Part shown: piece after piece, positions 1 to 7,252 of the stretch
Layout: each line of letters opens with the position of its first letter
Position numbering within the stretch: the first letter of the stretch is position 1
DNA from: Paracoccaceae bacterium
GTDB lineage: Bacteria > Pseudomonadota > Alphaproteobacteria > Rhodobacterales > Rhodobacteraceae
Reading direction: 5' to 3'
NCBI GenBank assembly: GCA_007131945.1
Contig: SLPP01000311.1
Span: 1-9,102, forward strand
DNA: 9,102 bases
Translations under genes and position numbers: made by a program
The notes under the pieces: model-generated
What the model saw: only the letters and a program-made list of their open reading frames with translations
Told to the model about the DNA's origin: nothing
The model's database searches: none

Positions 1-871
1 AGCCGGCCTCGGCCTCGGAGGCCAGGCGATGCAGATGCCGGACGAGATCGCGGTCGGACCGGCCCTTGTGCACCTGCCCGACCCCGCGATGGGCGAAGAT
101 GTCGGCGATCTTGCCGACCGCGTGGACCTTTCGTCCCCCGGCCGTCGCCCAGTCCATCAGCGTCGGCTCGGGCGGCGCGATGGCATAGTCGCGCCGGTTG
201 CCGGTGCGGGAAAAGCCCGCCTCTGCGCTGCCGGTGAAGGGCCGCGCGATGACCCGCCCGACGCGGCGGGCATGCAGGATCGGCGCCAGCGCTTCGCAGA
301 GCGCGTAGAGGCGCGCGAGCCCGAAGGCCTCCTCGTGCGCGGCGATCTGCAGGACGCTGTCGGCCGAGGTGTAGCAGATCGGCCAGCCGGTGCGCAGATG
401 CTTGGCGCCAAGTTCCTGCATGATGGCGATGCCGGCGGCGTGGCGGTTGCCGAGGATGCCCGCGGTCCCCGCGAGGCGGCAGACCTGCGCCACGAGGTTG
501 TCGTCGAAGGCGGGCACCGTCTTCGGAAAATAGGTCCAGTCCCAGGGTACCGGCACGCCGGCGAGTTCCCAGTGCCCCGAAGGCGTGTCCTTGCCGCGCG
601 AGACCTCGGTCGCCGCGCCCCAGAGCCCCTGCGGCGCGGCCCCCAGCCCCGGCGGTTTCAGCCCCGAGGCCAGCGCGATCGCCCGGCCCAGTCCCAGCCC
701 GTCGAGCACCGGCATCCGCAGCGGCCCGCTGCGGCCGTCCTCGGCCCGGCCGGCGGCGCATTCCTCGGCGATATGGCCCAGCGTGTTGGCGCCCGCGTCG
801 CCGAAATCGGCCGCGTCGGGCGCGCCGCCGCAGCCGACCGAGTCGAGCACGATCAGGAAGGCGCGGCTCAC
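1..871 (-). CDS. deoB: Phosphopentomutase DeoB (3' end cut by window edge)
   Basis: This enzyme interconverts (deoxy)ribose-1-phosphate and (deoxy)ribose-5-phosphate in the cytoplasm, the step after nucleoside phosphorolysis. The reading frame is open for 290 codons and runs off the left edge. The family is usually about 400 residues, so roughly a quarter, including C-terminal metal ligands, lies outside. The N-terminus reads [20 protein letters not shown], with the alkaline-phosphatase-superfamily metal-binding Asp near residue 10. [12 protein letters not shown] follows at about 25-36. The [10 protein letters not shown] motif at about 93-102 holds the phosphorylated catalytic residue of the family. 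[15 protein letters not shown] comes further on. The start is GTG, and its last two bases lie in the deoA stop codon (GTGA, 4-bp overlap). No strong ribosome binding site is visible, so translation is probably coupled to deoA. No upstream in-frame start fits family length better. Confidence 0.95.
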   Translation of the reverse strand, partial: MSRAFLIVLDSVGCGGAPDAADFGDAGANTLGHIAEECAAGRAEDGRSGPLRMPVLDGLGLGRAIALASGLKPPGLGAAPQGLWGAATEVSRGKDTPSGHWELAGVPVPWDWTYFPKTVPAFDDNLVAQVCRLAGTAGILGNRHAAGIAIMQELGAKHLRTGWPICYTSADSVLQIAAHEEAFGLARLYALCEALAPILHARRVGRVIARPFTGSAEAGFSRTGNRRDYAIAPPEPTLMDWATAGGRKVHAVGKIADIFAHRGVGQVHKGRSDRDLVRHLHRLASEAEAG

Positions 872-2175
872 GCGACGCGCTCGTGGATCAGGCGCGGCGG
901 AACGGCGGTTGCGGCCAGGCTGAAGGCGCCGGCGAGTTCGGCCTCGGCAACCACCAGCCCCGCCTCGTCGGCGGCATGGACCAGGCAGAGCGGGTCGCCC
1001 TTTTCCAGCCGGTCGCCGATCCGGGCGATGGCCGAGAGCCCGACCGACGGGTCGATCCGGTCGCTCTCGACCTTTCGCCCGCCGCCGAGCGCGATGACCG
1101 CATGGCCCAGCGCCCGCCCGTCGATGGCGGACAGGACGCCACCCGCCGTCGCCGCGAAGGCGCGCACCAGCGGTGCCTTCGGCAAGTGGTCACGCCAGCG
1201 GACGAGGAAGTCACCCGGCCCGCCCTGCGCCGCGACCATCGCTCCCCAGCGCTCGGCGGCGCGCCCGTCTGCCAGCGCCGCCCGGATCGCCGCCACGCCT
1301 TCGCGCGCATCCGTGGCGAGACCGGCCAGCGCCAGCGCCTCGCCGCCCAGCGCCGCCGTGACCTCGACCAGCGCCGGATGCGCGGCGGGGTTCTCGAAGG
1401 CCTCCATGACCACCGCCACCTCCAGCGCGTTGCCCGCCGCCGGCGCCAGCGGCTGGCTCATGTCGGTGATCAGCGCCGCGGTCCGGCAGCCCGCGCCGTT
1501 CGCCGTGTCGCAGATCGCCTGGGCCAGGGCCCGCGCATCCTCGATCCGCGGCAGGAACGCGCCCGAACCCGCCTTCACGTCCATCACCAGCGCCTCCAGC
1601 CCCGCCGCCAGCTTCTTCGACAGGATCGAGGCGGTGATCAGGTCGATGCTCTCGACCGTCCCGGTCACGTCGCGGATGGCGTAGAGCCGGCGGTCGGCGG
1701 GCGCGATCTCGGCACTCGCCGCGACGATGGCCGCCCCCTGCTCCGCCACCAGCGCGCGGAAGTCCCCGGGCGAAAAGCCCGTGCGCAGCCCCGCAATAGC
1801 CTCCAGCTTGTCGAGCGTGCCGCCGGTATGCCCCAGCCCGCGGCCCGAGACCATCGGAACGTAAGCCCCGCAGACCGCCAGCGCCGGGGCGAGCAGGAGC
1901 GACACCGCGTCACCGATCCCGCCCGTCGAATGCTTGTCGACGACCGGGCCGGGCAGGTCCCACCGCATCACCCGGCCCGAATCGCGCATCGCCTCGGTCA
2001 GCGCGACGCGCCCCGCCGTGCCCAGCCCCTTCAGGCAGACCGCCATCGCGAAGGCGCCGGCCTGCGCGTCCGAGACCGTGCCGTCGGCCAGCCCGCGGGC
2101 GAATTCGGCGATCTCCCCGGCCGAGGGCAGGCGCCCGTCGCGCAGGCCGGCGATCAGCCGCGCGGCCGAGGTCAT
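868..2175 (-). CDS. deoA: Thymidine phosphorylase DeoA
   Basis: The protein cleaves thymidine or deoxyuridine with phosphate to the free base plus deoxyribose-1-phosphate, in the cytoplasm. It has 435 residues, close to the roughly 440 of E. coli DeoA. The phosphate-binding segment KHSTGGIGD is at 81-89, and the family signature [16 protein letters not shown] is at 110-125. The substrate-binding Arg168, Ser183 and Lys187 lie in the stretch from [12 protein letters not shown] to [10 protein letters not shown]. By motif alignment they match Arg171, Ser186 and Lys190 of E. coli. The ATG overlaps the cdd stop by 4 bp (ATGA) and the stop overlaps the deoB start by 4 bp. The gene is therefore the middle member of a coupled three-gene operon. 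Its input is deoxyuridine from Cdd and its sugar phosphate goes to DeoB. Nothing looks broken. A related pyrimidine-nucleoside phosphorylase (Pdp) is the only real alternative; length and neighbours favour DeoA. Confidence 0.96.
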   Translation of the reverse strand: MTSAARLIAGLRDGRLPSAGEIAEFARGLADGTVSDAQAGAFAMAVCLKGLGTAGRVALTEAMRDSGRVMRWDLPGPVVDKHSTGGIGDAVSLLLAPALAVCGAYVPMVSGRGLGHTGGTLDKLEAIAGLRTGFSPGDFRALVAEQGAAIVAASAEIAPADRRLYAIRDVTGTVESIDLITASILSKKLAAGLEALVMDVKAGSGAFLPRIEDARALAQAICDTANGAGCRTAALITDMSQPLAPAAGNALEVAVVMEAFENPAAHPALVEVTAALGGEALALAGLATDAREGVAAIRAALADGRAAERWGAMVAAQGGPGDFLVRWRDHLPKAPLVRAFAATAGGVLSAIDGRALGHAVIALGGGRKVESDRIDPSVGLSAIARIGDRLEKGDPLCLVHAADEAGLVVAEAELAGAFSLAATAVPPRLIHERVA

Positions 2176-2564
2176 TCCCGCGCCATCCGGCTCGAGGAAA
2201 AGGCGCGCGGCAGCAGTTCGCCGAGGGTCATGGTCAGCGTGCGGCCATCCATCGTCGCCATCGTCACCGGCACCTCGGGGCCGGCGAACTCGCTCAGCTT
2301 CTGCCGGCAGCCGCCGCAGGGCGGCACCGGCTCGGGTGCATCGGCGACGACGCAGATCTCGGCGATCTCGGTGTCGCCGGCCGCCACCATCGCCGCGATC
2401 GCCCCGGCCTCGGCGCAGGTGCCCTGCGGATAGGCGGCGTTCTCCACGTTGCAGCCGGCATGGACCCGCCCCGACGCGGCGCGAATCGCCGCGCCGACCT
2501 TGAAGCCGGAATAGGGGGCATGGGCGTTCTCGCGCACGGCGCGCGCGGTTTCGAGTAGCGACAT
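2172..2564 (-). CDS. cdd: Cytidine deaminase Cdd (short tetrameric type)
   Basis: The enzyme hydrolytically deaminates cytidine and deoxycytidine to uridine and deoxyuridine, feeding DeoA. The product is 130 residues, typical of the homotetrameric class with one zinc per subunit. YSGFKVGAA is at about 18-26 and CNVENAAYP at 38-46. The catalytic CAE motif gives zinc ligand Cys50 and proton-shuttling Glu52. PPCGGCRQ gives the other two zinc ligands, Cys83 and Cys86. The ending LLPRAFS is the usual C-terminal cap. The frame stays open 40 codons further upstream (to an ATG at 2684). That extension is Ala/Pro/Gly-rich and unlike the family, and it would run into the maeB control region. The chosen ATG begins the normal MSLLETARAV N-terminus and has GGAG 6 nt upstream. 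It is the first gene of the cdd-deoA-deoB operon. Confidence 0.96.
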   Translation of the reverse strand: MSLLETARAVRENAHAPYSGFKVGAAIRAASGRVHAGCNVENAAYPQGTCAEAGAIAAMVAAGDTEIAEICVVADAPEPVPPCGGCRQKLSEFAGPEVPVTMATMDGRTLTMTLGELLPRAFSSSRMARE

Positions 2565-2595
2565 GCGAGGCTCCGCCAGACCGGGACAGGCGCGA

Positions 2596-2624
2596 AGTCT
2601 GGAGCGGCCGGCCGCCGGTTGCAA
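2596..2624 (-). promoter_or_regulatory. Possible sigma-70-type promoter of the cdd-deoA-deoB operon
   Basis: On the minus strand TTGCAA (2624-2619) is followed after 17 bp by CAGACT (2601-2596). These match the consensus hexamers at 4 and 3 of 6 positions. A start site a few bases downstream would give a leader of about 25 nt, and the cdd GGAG site fits within it. The match is weak and rests mainly on position and spacing. No operator recognisable as DeoR- or CytR-like is seen beside it. Confidence 0.25.
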
Positions 2625-2661
2625 GCCCCCGGAAGGCGCCGGTGCCTGCCCGCCGGCCGGA

Positions 2662-2690
2662 TTGGGGCTAGCCGCGCTCGACACGATAGT
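2662..2690 (+). promoter_or_regulatory. Possible maeB promoter
   Basis: TTGGGG (2662-2667), a 17-bp spacer and GATAGT (2685-2690) resemble -35 and -10 hexamers, matching at 3 and 4 of 6 positions. A start site would fall near 2697, inside the palindrome at 2689-2702, leaving a leader of about 40 nt that includes the strong AGGAGGAGG ribosome site before maeB. The spacing is ideal and the region is AT-richer than its surroundings, but the hexamers are degenerate. Confidence 0.35.
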
Positions 2691-2706
2691 TTAACGTTAA
2701 ACATCG
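2684..2706. promoter_or_regulatory. Palindromic operator candidate between cdd and maeB
   Basis: Bases 2689-2702 read GTTTAACGTTAAAC, a perfect 14-bp palindrome. It is flanked by CGAT on the left and ATCG on the right, which are also complementary, with one extra A (2688) on the left side. The near-symmetric unit therefore spans 23 bp. It stands out as AT-rich in very GC-rich DNA and overlaps the predicted maeB -10 and start site. The even-length palindrome with a central CG step is the usual layout of LacI-family operators. In alphaproteobacteria the LacI-type regulators CceR and PckR control central carbon genes, so one of them is a reasonable guess for the binding protein. The sequence cannot prove this. 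Other dimeric regulators (TetR, GntR) are possible. Confidence 0.6.
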
Positions 2707-2734
2707 TCACCGCGCCGGCAGGAGGAGGCCGCCC

Positions 2735-5038
2735 ATGACCGACGATCCCGCCCAGAACCGCCCCGATCCGCGCATCGATGTCTTCCGCCAGGCGGCGCTC
2801 GACTACCACGAGTTCCCGCGACCCGGAAAGCTCGAGGTCCGGGCGACGAAGCCGCTCGCGACCGGGCGCGACCTCGCCCGCGCCTATTCGCCCGGCGTCG
2901 CCGAGGCCTGCCTGGAGATCAAGGCCGATCCCGCCCATGCCGCCCGCTTCACCGCCCGCGCCAACCTCGTCGCGGTGGTGACCAACGGCACCGCCGTCCT
3001 CGGGCTGGGCAATATCGGCGCGCTGGCCTCGAAGCCGGTGATGGAGGGCAAGGCGGTGCTCTTCAAGAAATTCGCCAATATCGACTGTTTCGACATCGAG
3101 CTGGACGAATCCGACCCCGAGCGCCTGGCCGAGATCGTCTGCGCCCTGGAGCCCACCTTCGGCGCCATCAACCTCGAGGACATCAAGGCGCCCGACTGCT
3201 TCATCGTCGAGAAGCTCTGCCGCGAGCGGATGGGCATCCCGGTCTTCCACGACGACCAGCACGGCACCGCCATCGTCGTCGGCGCCGCCGCGACCAATGC
3301 CCTGCGCATCGCCGGCAAGCGGTTCGAGGACATCAGGATCGTCTCGACCGGCGGCGGCGCGGCGGGGATCGCCTGCCTCAACATGCTGCTCAAGCTCGGC
3401 GTCCGGCGCGAGAATGTCTGGCTGTGCGACCTGCACGGGCTGGTGCACGAGGGCCGCGAGGTCGACATGAACCCGCAGAAGGCGGCCTATGCGCAGAAGA
3501 CGGACCAGCGCCAGCTCGAGGAAGTGATCGAGGGGGCGGACATGTTCCTCGGCCTCTCCGGCCCCGGCGTGCTCTCGGCCGAGATGGTGCAGCGCATGGC
3601 GAGACGGCCGATCATCTTCGCGCTCGCCAATCCCACGCCCGAGATCATGCCCGATGCCGTCCGCGCCGCGGTGCCGGACGCGATCATCGCCACCGGCCGG
3701 TCGGACTTTCCGAACCAGGTCAACAATGTCCTGTGCTTCCCCTTCATCTTCCGCGGCGCGCTCGATGTCGGCGCGACCGAGATCAACGACGCGATGCAGA
3801 TCGCCTGCATCGAGGGGATCGCCGCGCTCGCCCGCGCCACCACCTCGGCCGAGGCGGCCGCCGCCTACAAGGGCGAACAGCTCAGCTTCGGCCCCGACTA
3901 CCTGATCCCCAAACCCTTCGATCCGCGGCTGATGGGCGTGGTCGCCGGCGCCGTGGCGCGCGCGGCGATGGAATCGGGCGTGGCAAGCCGCCCGCTGCCC
4001 GATCTCGATGCCTACAGGCAGGCGCTCGACGGCTCGGTCTTCCGCTCGGCGATGATCATGCGGCCGGTCTTCGAGGCCGCGCGCCAGGCCAGCCGCAAGA
4101 TCGTCTTCGCCGAAGGCGAGGACGAGCGCGTGCTGCGCGCGGCGCATGCGATCCTCGAGGAGACGACCGAACAGCCGATCCTGATCGGCCGGCCCGAGGT
4201 GGTCGCGCTGCGCTGCGAGCGCGCCGGGCTGGCGATCCGGCCGGGGCGCGACTTCGACATCGTCAACCCCCAGGACGATCCGCGCTACCGCGAATACTGG
4301 GAGACCTATCACCAGTTGATGGAGCGGCGCGGGGTGACCCCGGACATCGCCCGTGCGGTGATGCGCACCAACACCACCGCGATCGGCGCGGTGATGGTGC
4401 ATCGCGGCGAGGCCGACAGCCTCATCTGCGGCACCTTCGGGCAGTTCCTGTGGCACCTCAACTACGTGGGCCAGATCCTCGGCCGCGACGGGCTGCACCC
4501 GGTCGGCGCGCTCAGCCTGATGCTGCAGCCCGAGGGCAACCTCTTCATCGCCGACACCCAGGTCCATCCCGAACCGACGCCCGAACAGATCGCCGAGGCC
4601 GCGGTCGGGGCCGCGCGCCATGTCCGCCGCTTCGGGATCGAGCCGCGGCTCGCGCTGTGCTCGAATTCGCAGTTCGGCAATCTCGATACGGCCTCAGGCC
4701 GGCGGATGCGGGCGGCGCTCGAACTGCTCGACGCGATGGCGCCCGATTTCATCTACGAAGGCGAGATGACCGTCGACGCCGCGCTCGATCCGGACCTGCG
4801 CGCGCGCATCTTCCCCAATGCCCGCTACGCCGAACCCGCGAACGTGCTGATCTTCGCCACGACCGACGCCGCCTCGGCCGTGCGTAACATCCTGAAGATG
4901 CGCGCGGGCGGGCTCGAGGTCGGCCCGATCCTGATGGGCATGGGCAACCGCGCGCATATCGTCACGCCCTCGATCACCGCGCGCGGGCTTCTCAACATGG
5001 CGGCGCTGGCCGGCACGCCGGTGGCGCATTACGGCTGA
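2735..5038 (+). CDS. maeB: NADP-type malic enzyme MaeB with phosphotransacetylase-like domain
   Basis: The enzyme oxidatively decarboxylates malate to pyruvate and CO2 with reduction of NAD(P). It links the TCA cycle to pyruvate, acetyl-CoA and NADPH supply. The 767 residues match the fused MaeB form (E. coli about 760). The malic N-terminal domain has the catalytic Tyr51 in AYSPGVAEA. The lysine-bearing GKAVLFKKF lies at about 105-113, then [14 protein letters not shown] and DDQHGTA (173-179). The nucleotide-binding Rossmann domain has the glycine-rich STGGGAAG at 204-211 and LANPTPEI. From about Lys455 ([12 protein letters not shown]) to the end is a PTA_PTB domain. In characterised MaeB proteins it does not make acetyl phosphate but mediates allosteric control, for example inhibition by acetyl-CoA. 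The start follows AGGAGGAGG with good spacing. A palindrome overlaps the promoter, and a second palindrome follows the stop. NADP preference is assumed from the family, not read from a residue. Confidence 0.96.
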   Translation: MTDDPAQNRPDPRIDVFRQAALDYHEFPRPGKLEVRATKPLATGRDLARAYSPGVAEACLEIKADPAHAARFTARANLVAVVTNGTAVLGLGNIGALASKPVMEGKAVLFKKFANIDCFDIELDESDPERLAEIVCALEPTFGAINLEDIKAPDCFIVEKLCRERMGIPVFHDDQHGTAIVVGAAATNALRIAGKRFEDIRIVSTGGGAAGIACLNMLLKLGVRRENVWLCDLHGLVHEGREVDMNPQKAAYAQKTDQRQLEEVIEGADMFLGLSGPGVLSAEMVQRMARRPIIFALANPTPEIMPDAVRAAVPDAIIATGRSDFPNQVNNVLCFPFIFRGALDVGATEINDAMQIACIEGIAALARATTSAEAAAAYKGEQLSFGPDYLIPKPFDPRLMGVVAGAVARAAMESGVASRPLPDLDAYRQALDGSVFRSAMIMRPVFEAARQASRKIVFAEGEDERVLRAAHAILEETTEQPILIGRPEVVALRCERAGLAIRPGRDFDIVNPQDDPRYREYWETYHQLMERRGVTPDIARAVMRTNTTAIGAVMVHRGEADSLICGTFGQFLWHLNYVGQILGRDGLHPVGALSLMLQPEGNLFIADTQVHPEPTPEQIAEAAVGAARHVRRFGIEPRLALCSNSQFGNLDTASGRRMRAALELLDAMAPDFIYEGEMTVDAALDPDLRARIFPNARYAEPANVLIFATTDAASAVRNILKMRAGGLEVGPILMGMGNRAHIVTPSITARGLLNMAALAGTPVAHYG

Positions 5039-5041
5039 GGC

Positions 5042-5061
5042 CGCGGGTTTGCAAACCCGCG
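5042..5061. terminator. 20-bp perfect palindrome after maeB: hairpin terminator and/or regulator site
   Basis: Starting 3 nt after the maeB stop, CGCGGGTTTG is followed directly by its exact reverse complement. In RNA it would fold as an 8-bp GC-rich stem with a TGCA loop, well placed to end maeB transcription or protect the 3' end. No T-tract follows (next bases CCAACGCG), so it is not a classical Rho-independent terminator. Its centre is an exact TTTGCAAA box (5048-5055), the same motif that recurs before prpE, so it may equally be a protein-binding site in DNA. Both roles are inferences; the palindrome itself is certain. Confidence 0.5.
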
Positions 5062-5137
5062 CCAACGCGACCGGTTCTCGCCCATTCACACAGGGGATTT
5101 GCAAACTTTGCGACCGGCCGCGGCCATTTTCTGCAAA
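5048..5137. promoter_or_regulatory. Cluster of TTTGCAAA boxes upstream of prpE (ScfR/PccR/RamB-like sites)
   Basis: Exact TTTGCAAA boxes lie at 5048-5055 and 5098-5105. The second is followed after one base by TTTGCGA (5107-5113), a near-copy. TCTGCAAA lies at 5130-5137 with one mismatch, exactly 32 bp from the second box. Further TTGCA cores occur at 5177-5181 and 5209-5213. TTTGCAAA-type motifs are the known targets of short-chain fatty acyl-CoA regulators: PccR controls propionyl-CoA carboxylase genes in Rhodobacter sphaeroides, and RamB controls acetate and glyoxylate-cycle genes. The next gene makes propionyl-CoA, which supports control by such a regulator. The TTTGCAAA-N4-TTTGCAAA spacing I recall for PccR is not reproduced; the tandem pair here is one base apart. 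No convincing -35/-10 pair could be fixed within the cluster. Confidence 0.6.
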
Positions 5138-5167
5138 TCTTTTCGCGCCCGGCGCGCCTGTCATCCG

Positions 5168-5215
5168 GTAACAGCGTTGCATGCGCCACGCGACGTGGCG
5201 TAACAGGATTGCAAC
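5168..5215. repeat. Direct repeat pair flanking a small hairpin in the prpE leader region
   Basis: Copy 1 (5168-5183, GTAACAGCGTTGCATG) and copy 2 (5200-5215, GTAACAGGATTGCAAC) share 12 of 16 bases, and their starts are 32 bp apart, about three helical turns. Between them is an inverted repeat, CGCCACG-CGA-CGTGGCG (5184-5200), with a 7-bp stem and 3-nt loop. Each copy ends in a TTGCA core like the boxes upstream. The block ends 5 bases before the prpE Shine-Dalgarno sequence. It could be paired regulator sites on DNA or a leader structure if transcription starts upstream. Copy 1 with its preceding base also gives GG-N10-GC (5167-5180) ending TTGCA, a partial match to a sigma-54 -24/-12 promoter. 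None of these roles is established. Confidence 0.55.
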
Positions 5216-5235
5216 CCGAGAAGGAGGAGACGCCC

Positions 5236-7134
5236 ATGCGCTACGCCGATCTGCATCGCCGCTCGATCGAGGATCCCGAGGGCTTCTGGCTGGAACAGGC
5301 GCAGGCCATCGACTGGGTCGAGCCGCCGAAGCAGGCGCTCTTCGCCGAGCGGGCGCCGATCTACGAGTGGTTCAAGGAGGCCAGGCTCAACGCCTGCTGG
5401 AACGCGCTGGACCGCCATGTCGAGGGCGGGCGGGGCGAGCAGACGGCGCTGATCTACGACAGCCCCGTCACCCATACCAAGCAGACCTACACCTATCGCG
5501 AGCTGCGCGACCGGGTCGCCTCGCTCGCCGGCGCGCTGAAAGCACGCGGGGTCGAGAAGGGCGACCGGGTGGTGATCTACATGCCGATGATCCCGCAGGC
5601 GGTGGAGGCGATGCTCGCCTGCGCGCGGCTGGGGGCGATCCATTCGGTGGTCTTCGGCGGCTTCGCCGCGCGGGAACTGGCGACGCGGATCGACGACGCC
5701 AAGCCCCGCGCGATCATCGCCGCCTCCTGCGGGATCGAGCCAGGCCGCGTGGTGCATTACAAGCCCCTTCTCGACGGCGCGATCGAGATGGCCGCGCACA
5801 AGCCCGACTTCTGCGTCATCTACCAGCGCGAGCAGGAAGTGGCGAAGCTGACCGAGGGGCGCGACCTCGACTGGCACGAATGCCAGTACGGGGTGGAACC
5901 GGCGGATTGCACGCCGGTCGCGGGCGACCATCCGCTCTACATCCTCTACACCTCGGGCACCACGGGCCAGCCGAAGGGCGTGATCCGGGCGACCGCCGGC
6001 TACCTCGTCGCGCTCGCCTGGACGATGAAGAACCACTACAATGTCGAGCCCGGCGAGGTCTTCTGGACCGCCTCCGACGTCGGCTGGGTCGTCGGCCACA
6101 GCTACATCGTCTACGCACCGCTCCTGCACGGCGCGACGACCGTCGTCTTCGAGGGCAAGCCGGTGGGCACACCCGATGCCGGCACCTTCTGGCGGATCAT
6201 CGAGGAATACGGCGTCGTCAGCTTCTTCACCGCCCCGACCGCCTTCCGCGCCATCAAGCGCGAGGACCCGGCGGGCGTTCAGCTCGAGAAATACGACATC
6301 TCCAGCCTGCGCGCGCTCTACCTCGCCGGCGAGCGGGCCGATCCCGACACCGTCCACTGGGCGCAGGAGAAGCTGAAGGTGCCGGTGGTCGACCACTGGT
6401 GGCAGACCGAGACCGGCTGGCCGATCTGCGGCAACCCGCAGGGTTACGAGCCGCTGCCGGTCAAGGTCGGCTCCCCCTCGGTGCCGATGCCCGGCTATGA
6501 CGTGCAGGTGCTGGACGAGGCGGGCCAGCCGGTCGGCCCGAACGAGCTCGGCGCGATCGCGATCCGGCTGCCCCTGCCGCCGGGGACGCTGCCCAATCTC
6601 TGGCAGGCCGAGGCGCGTTTCGTGAAGTCCTACCTCACGACCTTCCCGGGCTATTACGAGACTGGCGATGCCGGCCATATCGACGAGGACGGCTATGTCT
6701 ACATCATGGCGCGCACCGACGACGTGATCAACGTCGCCGGCCACCGCCTCTCGACCGGCGCGATGGAAGAGGTGCTCGCCTCCCATCCCGATGTCGGCGA
6801 ATGCGCGGTGATCGGCGTCGCGGACGAGCTCAAGGGCCAGCTGCCGCTGGGCTTTCTGTGCCTCAACAAGGGCGCGACGAAGGACACGGCCGAGGTGGTG
6901 AAGGAATGCGTCGCGCTGGTCCGCGACCGGATCGGGCCCGTCGCCGCCTTCAAGCTCGCCGTCGTCGTCGACCGGCTGCCGAAGACGCGTTCGGGCAAGA
7001 TCCTGCGCGCGACCATGGCGCAGATCGCCGACGGCAAGGAGGCGAAGGTGCCCGCGACGATCGACGATCCGGCGATCCTCGACGAGATCGCCGCCGCCCT
7101 GCGCACGATCGGCTATGCAAGGGAGGACGCGTGA
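5236..7134 (+). CDS. prpE: Propionyl-CoA synthetase PrpE (propionate-CoA ligase)
   Basis: This AMP-forming acyl-CoA synthetase activates propionate to propionyl-CoA through propionyl-AMP. Its 632 residues match PrpE (about 630). The adenylation P-loop YTSGTTGQPKG is at 238-248 and DHWWQTETGW at 386-395. YYETGD at 473-478 carries the ribose-binding Asp. NVAGHRLSTGAMEE begins at 499. The C-terminal PKTRSGKILR places the catalytic lysine at 588, the residue acylated by Pat-type acetyltransferases and restored by sirtuins in this family. The segment from ASCGIEPGRVVHYKPLL to LDGAIEM fits PrpE better than acetyl-CoA synthetase Acs, the main alternative. The frame allows a TTG start at 5209, but the ATG at 5236 has a near-perfect AAGGAGGAG (5221-5229) at good distance and gives the normal N-terminus. 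Upstream TTTGCAAA boxes suggest acyl-CoA-responsive control. No terminator is seen after the stop. Confidence 0.93.
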   Translation: MRYADLHRRSIEDPEGFWLEQAQAIDWVEPPKQALFAERAPIYEWFKEARLNACWNALDRHVEGGRGEQTALIYDSPVTHTKQTYTYRELRDRVASLAGALKARGVEKGDRVVIYMPMIPQAVEAMLACARLGAIHSVVFGGFAARELATRIDDAKPRAIIAASCGIEPGRVVHYKPLLDGAIEMAAHKPDFCVIYQREQEVAKLTEGRDLDWHECQYGVEPADCTPVAGDHPLYILYTSGTTGQPKGVIRATAGYLVALAWTMKNHYNVEPGEVFWTASDVGWVVGHSYIVYAPLLHGATTVVFEGKPVGTPDAGTFWRIIEEYGVVSFFTAPTAFRAIKREDPAGVQLEKYDISSLRALYLAGERADPDTVHWAQEKLKVPVVDHWWQTETGWPICGNPQGYEPLPVKVGSPSVPMPGYDVQVLDEAGQPVGPNELGAIAIRLPLPPGTLPNLWQAEARFVKSYLTTFPGYYETGDAGHIDEDGYVYIMARTDDVINVAGHRLSTGAMEEVLASHPDVGECAVIGVADELKGQLPLGFLCLNKGATKDTAEVVKECVALVRDRIGPVAAFKLAVVVDRLPKTRSGKILRATMAQIADGKEAKVPATIDDPAILDEIAAALRTIGYAREDA

Positions 7135-7191
7135 TCCGGCGTCCGGAACCGGGCAGGCACTTTTCCGCAGGTTGTGCGATTCATCTCTTGA

Positions 7192-7221
7192 TTGTGTCAC
7201 AAATTCGGCACAAGCTATGTT
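7192..7221 (+). promoter_or_regulatory. Possible promoter and inverted repeat before the Hpt gene
   Basis: The 118-bp gap after prpE is AT-richer than the genes around it. TTGTGT (7192-7197), 18 bp, then TATGTT (7216-7221) resembles a -35/-10 pair, matching at 3 and 4 of 6. The -35 lies within a perfect inverted repeat TTGTG-T-CACAA (7192-7202). TTGTGC at 7172-7177 and its complement GCACAA at 7208-7213 surround it asymmetrically. A start site near 7228 would leave a leader of about 25 nt. If correct, the Hpt-regulator pair is transcribed separately from prpE. I do not recognise the inverted repeat as the site of a known regulator. Confidence 0.35.
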
Positions 7222-7252
7222 TACCCCGGTTCGGCAAGAGCGTATCGATCAC

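Noticed and set aside
29..2433. Long plus-strand frames (29-1684 and 883-2433) across the deo genes.
   Set aside because: DeoA, DeoB and Cdd on the minus strand have catalytic motifs and coupled 4-bp overlaps. The plus-strand products have no recognisable features.
2565..2684. N-terminal extension of Cdd to an ATG at 2684.
   Set aside because: The extra 40 residues are Ala/Pro/Gly-rich and absent from the family. GGAG lies 6 nt before the ATG at 2564.
2294..4621. A 775-codon open frame on the minus strand across maeB and into cdd.
   Set aside because: It is antisense to clear MaeB motifs and enters cdd in a different frame. Its product is rich in Arg, Asp, Gly and His with no recognisable domain, as expected for the mirror of a GC-rich gene.
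5209..5235. TTG start extending PrpE by nine residues.
   Set aside because: The extension would translate the Shine-Dalgarno sequence AAGGAGGAG, which is ideally placed for the ATG at 5236.
7135..7160. CCGG-AA-CCGG as a terminator after prpE.
   Set aside because: A 4-bp stem with a 2-nt loop cannot form a stable hairpin, and no T-tract follows.
7155..7170. Sigma-54-like AGGCAC...GCA before the Hpt gene.
   Set aside because: Only 9 bp separate GG and GC instead of 10, and the -12 side lacks the TT before GC.
5161..7200. A 679-codon open frame on the minus strand opposite prpE.
   Set aside because: prpE on the other strand has all adenylation motifs. The antisense product is low-complexity and Arg/Asp-rich with no family resemblance.
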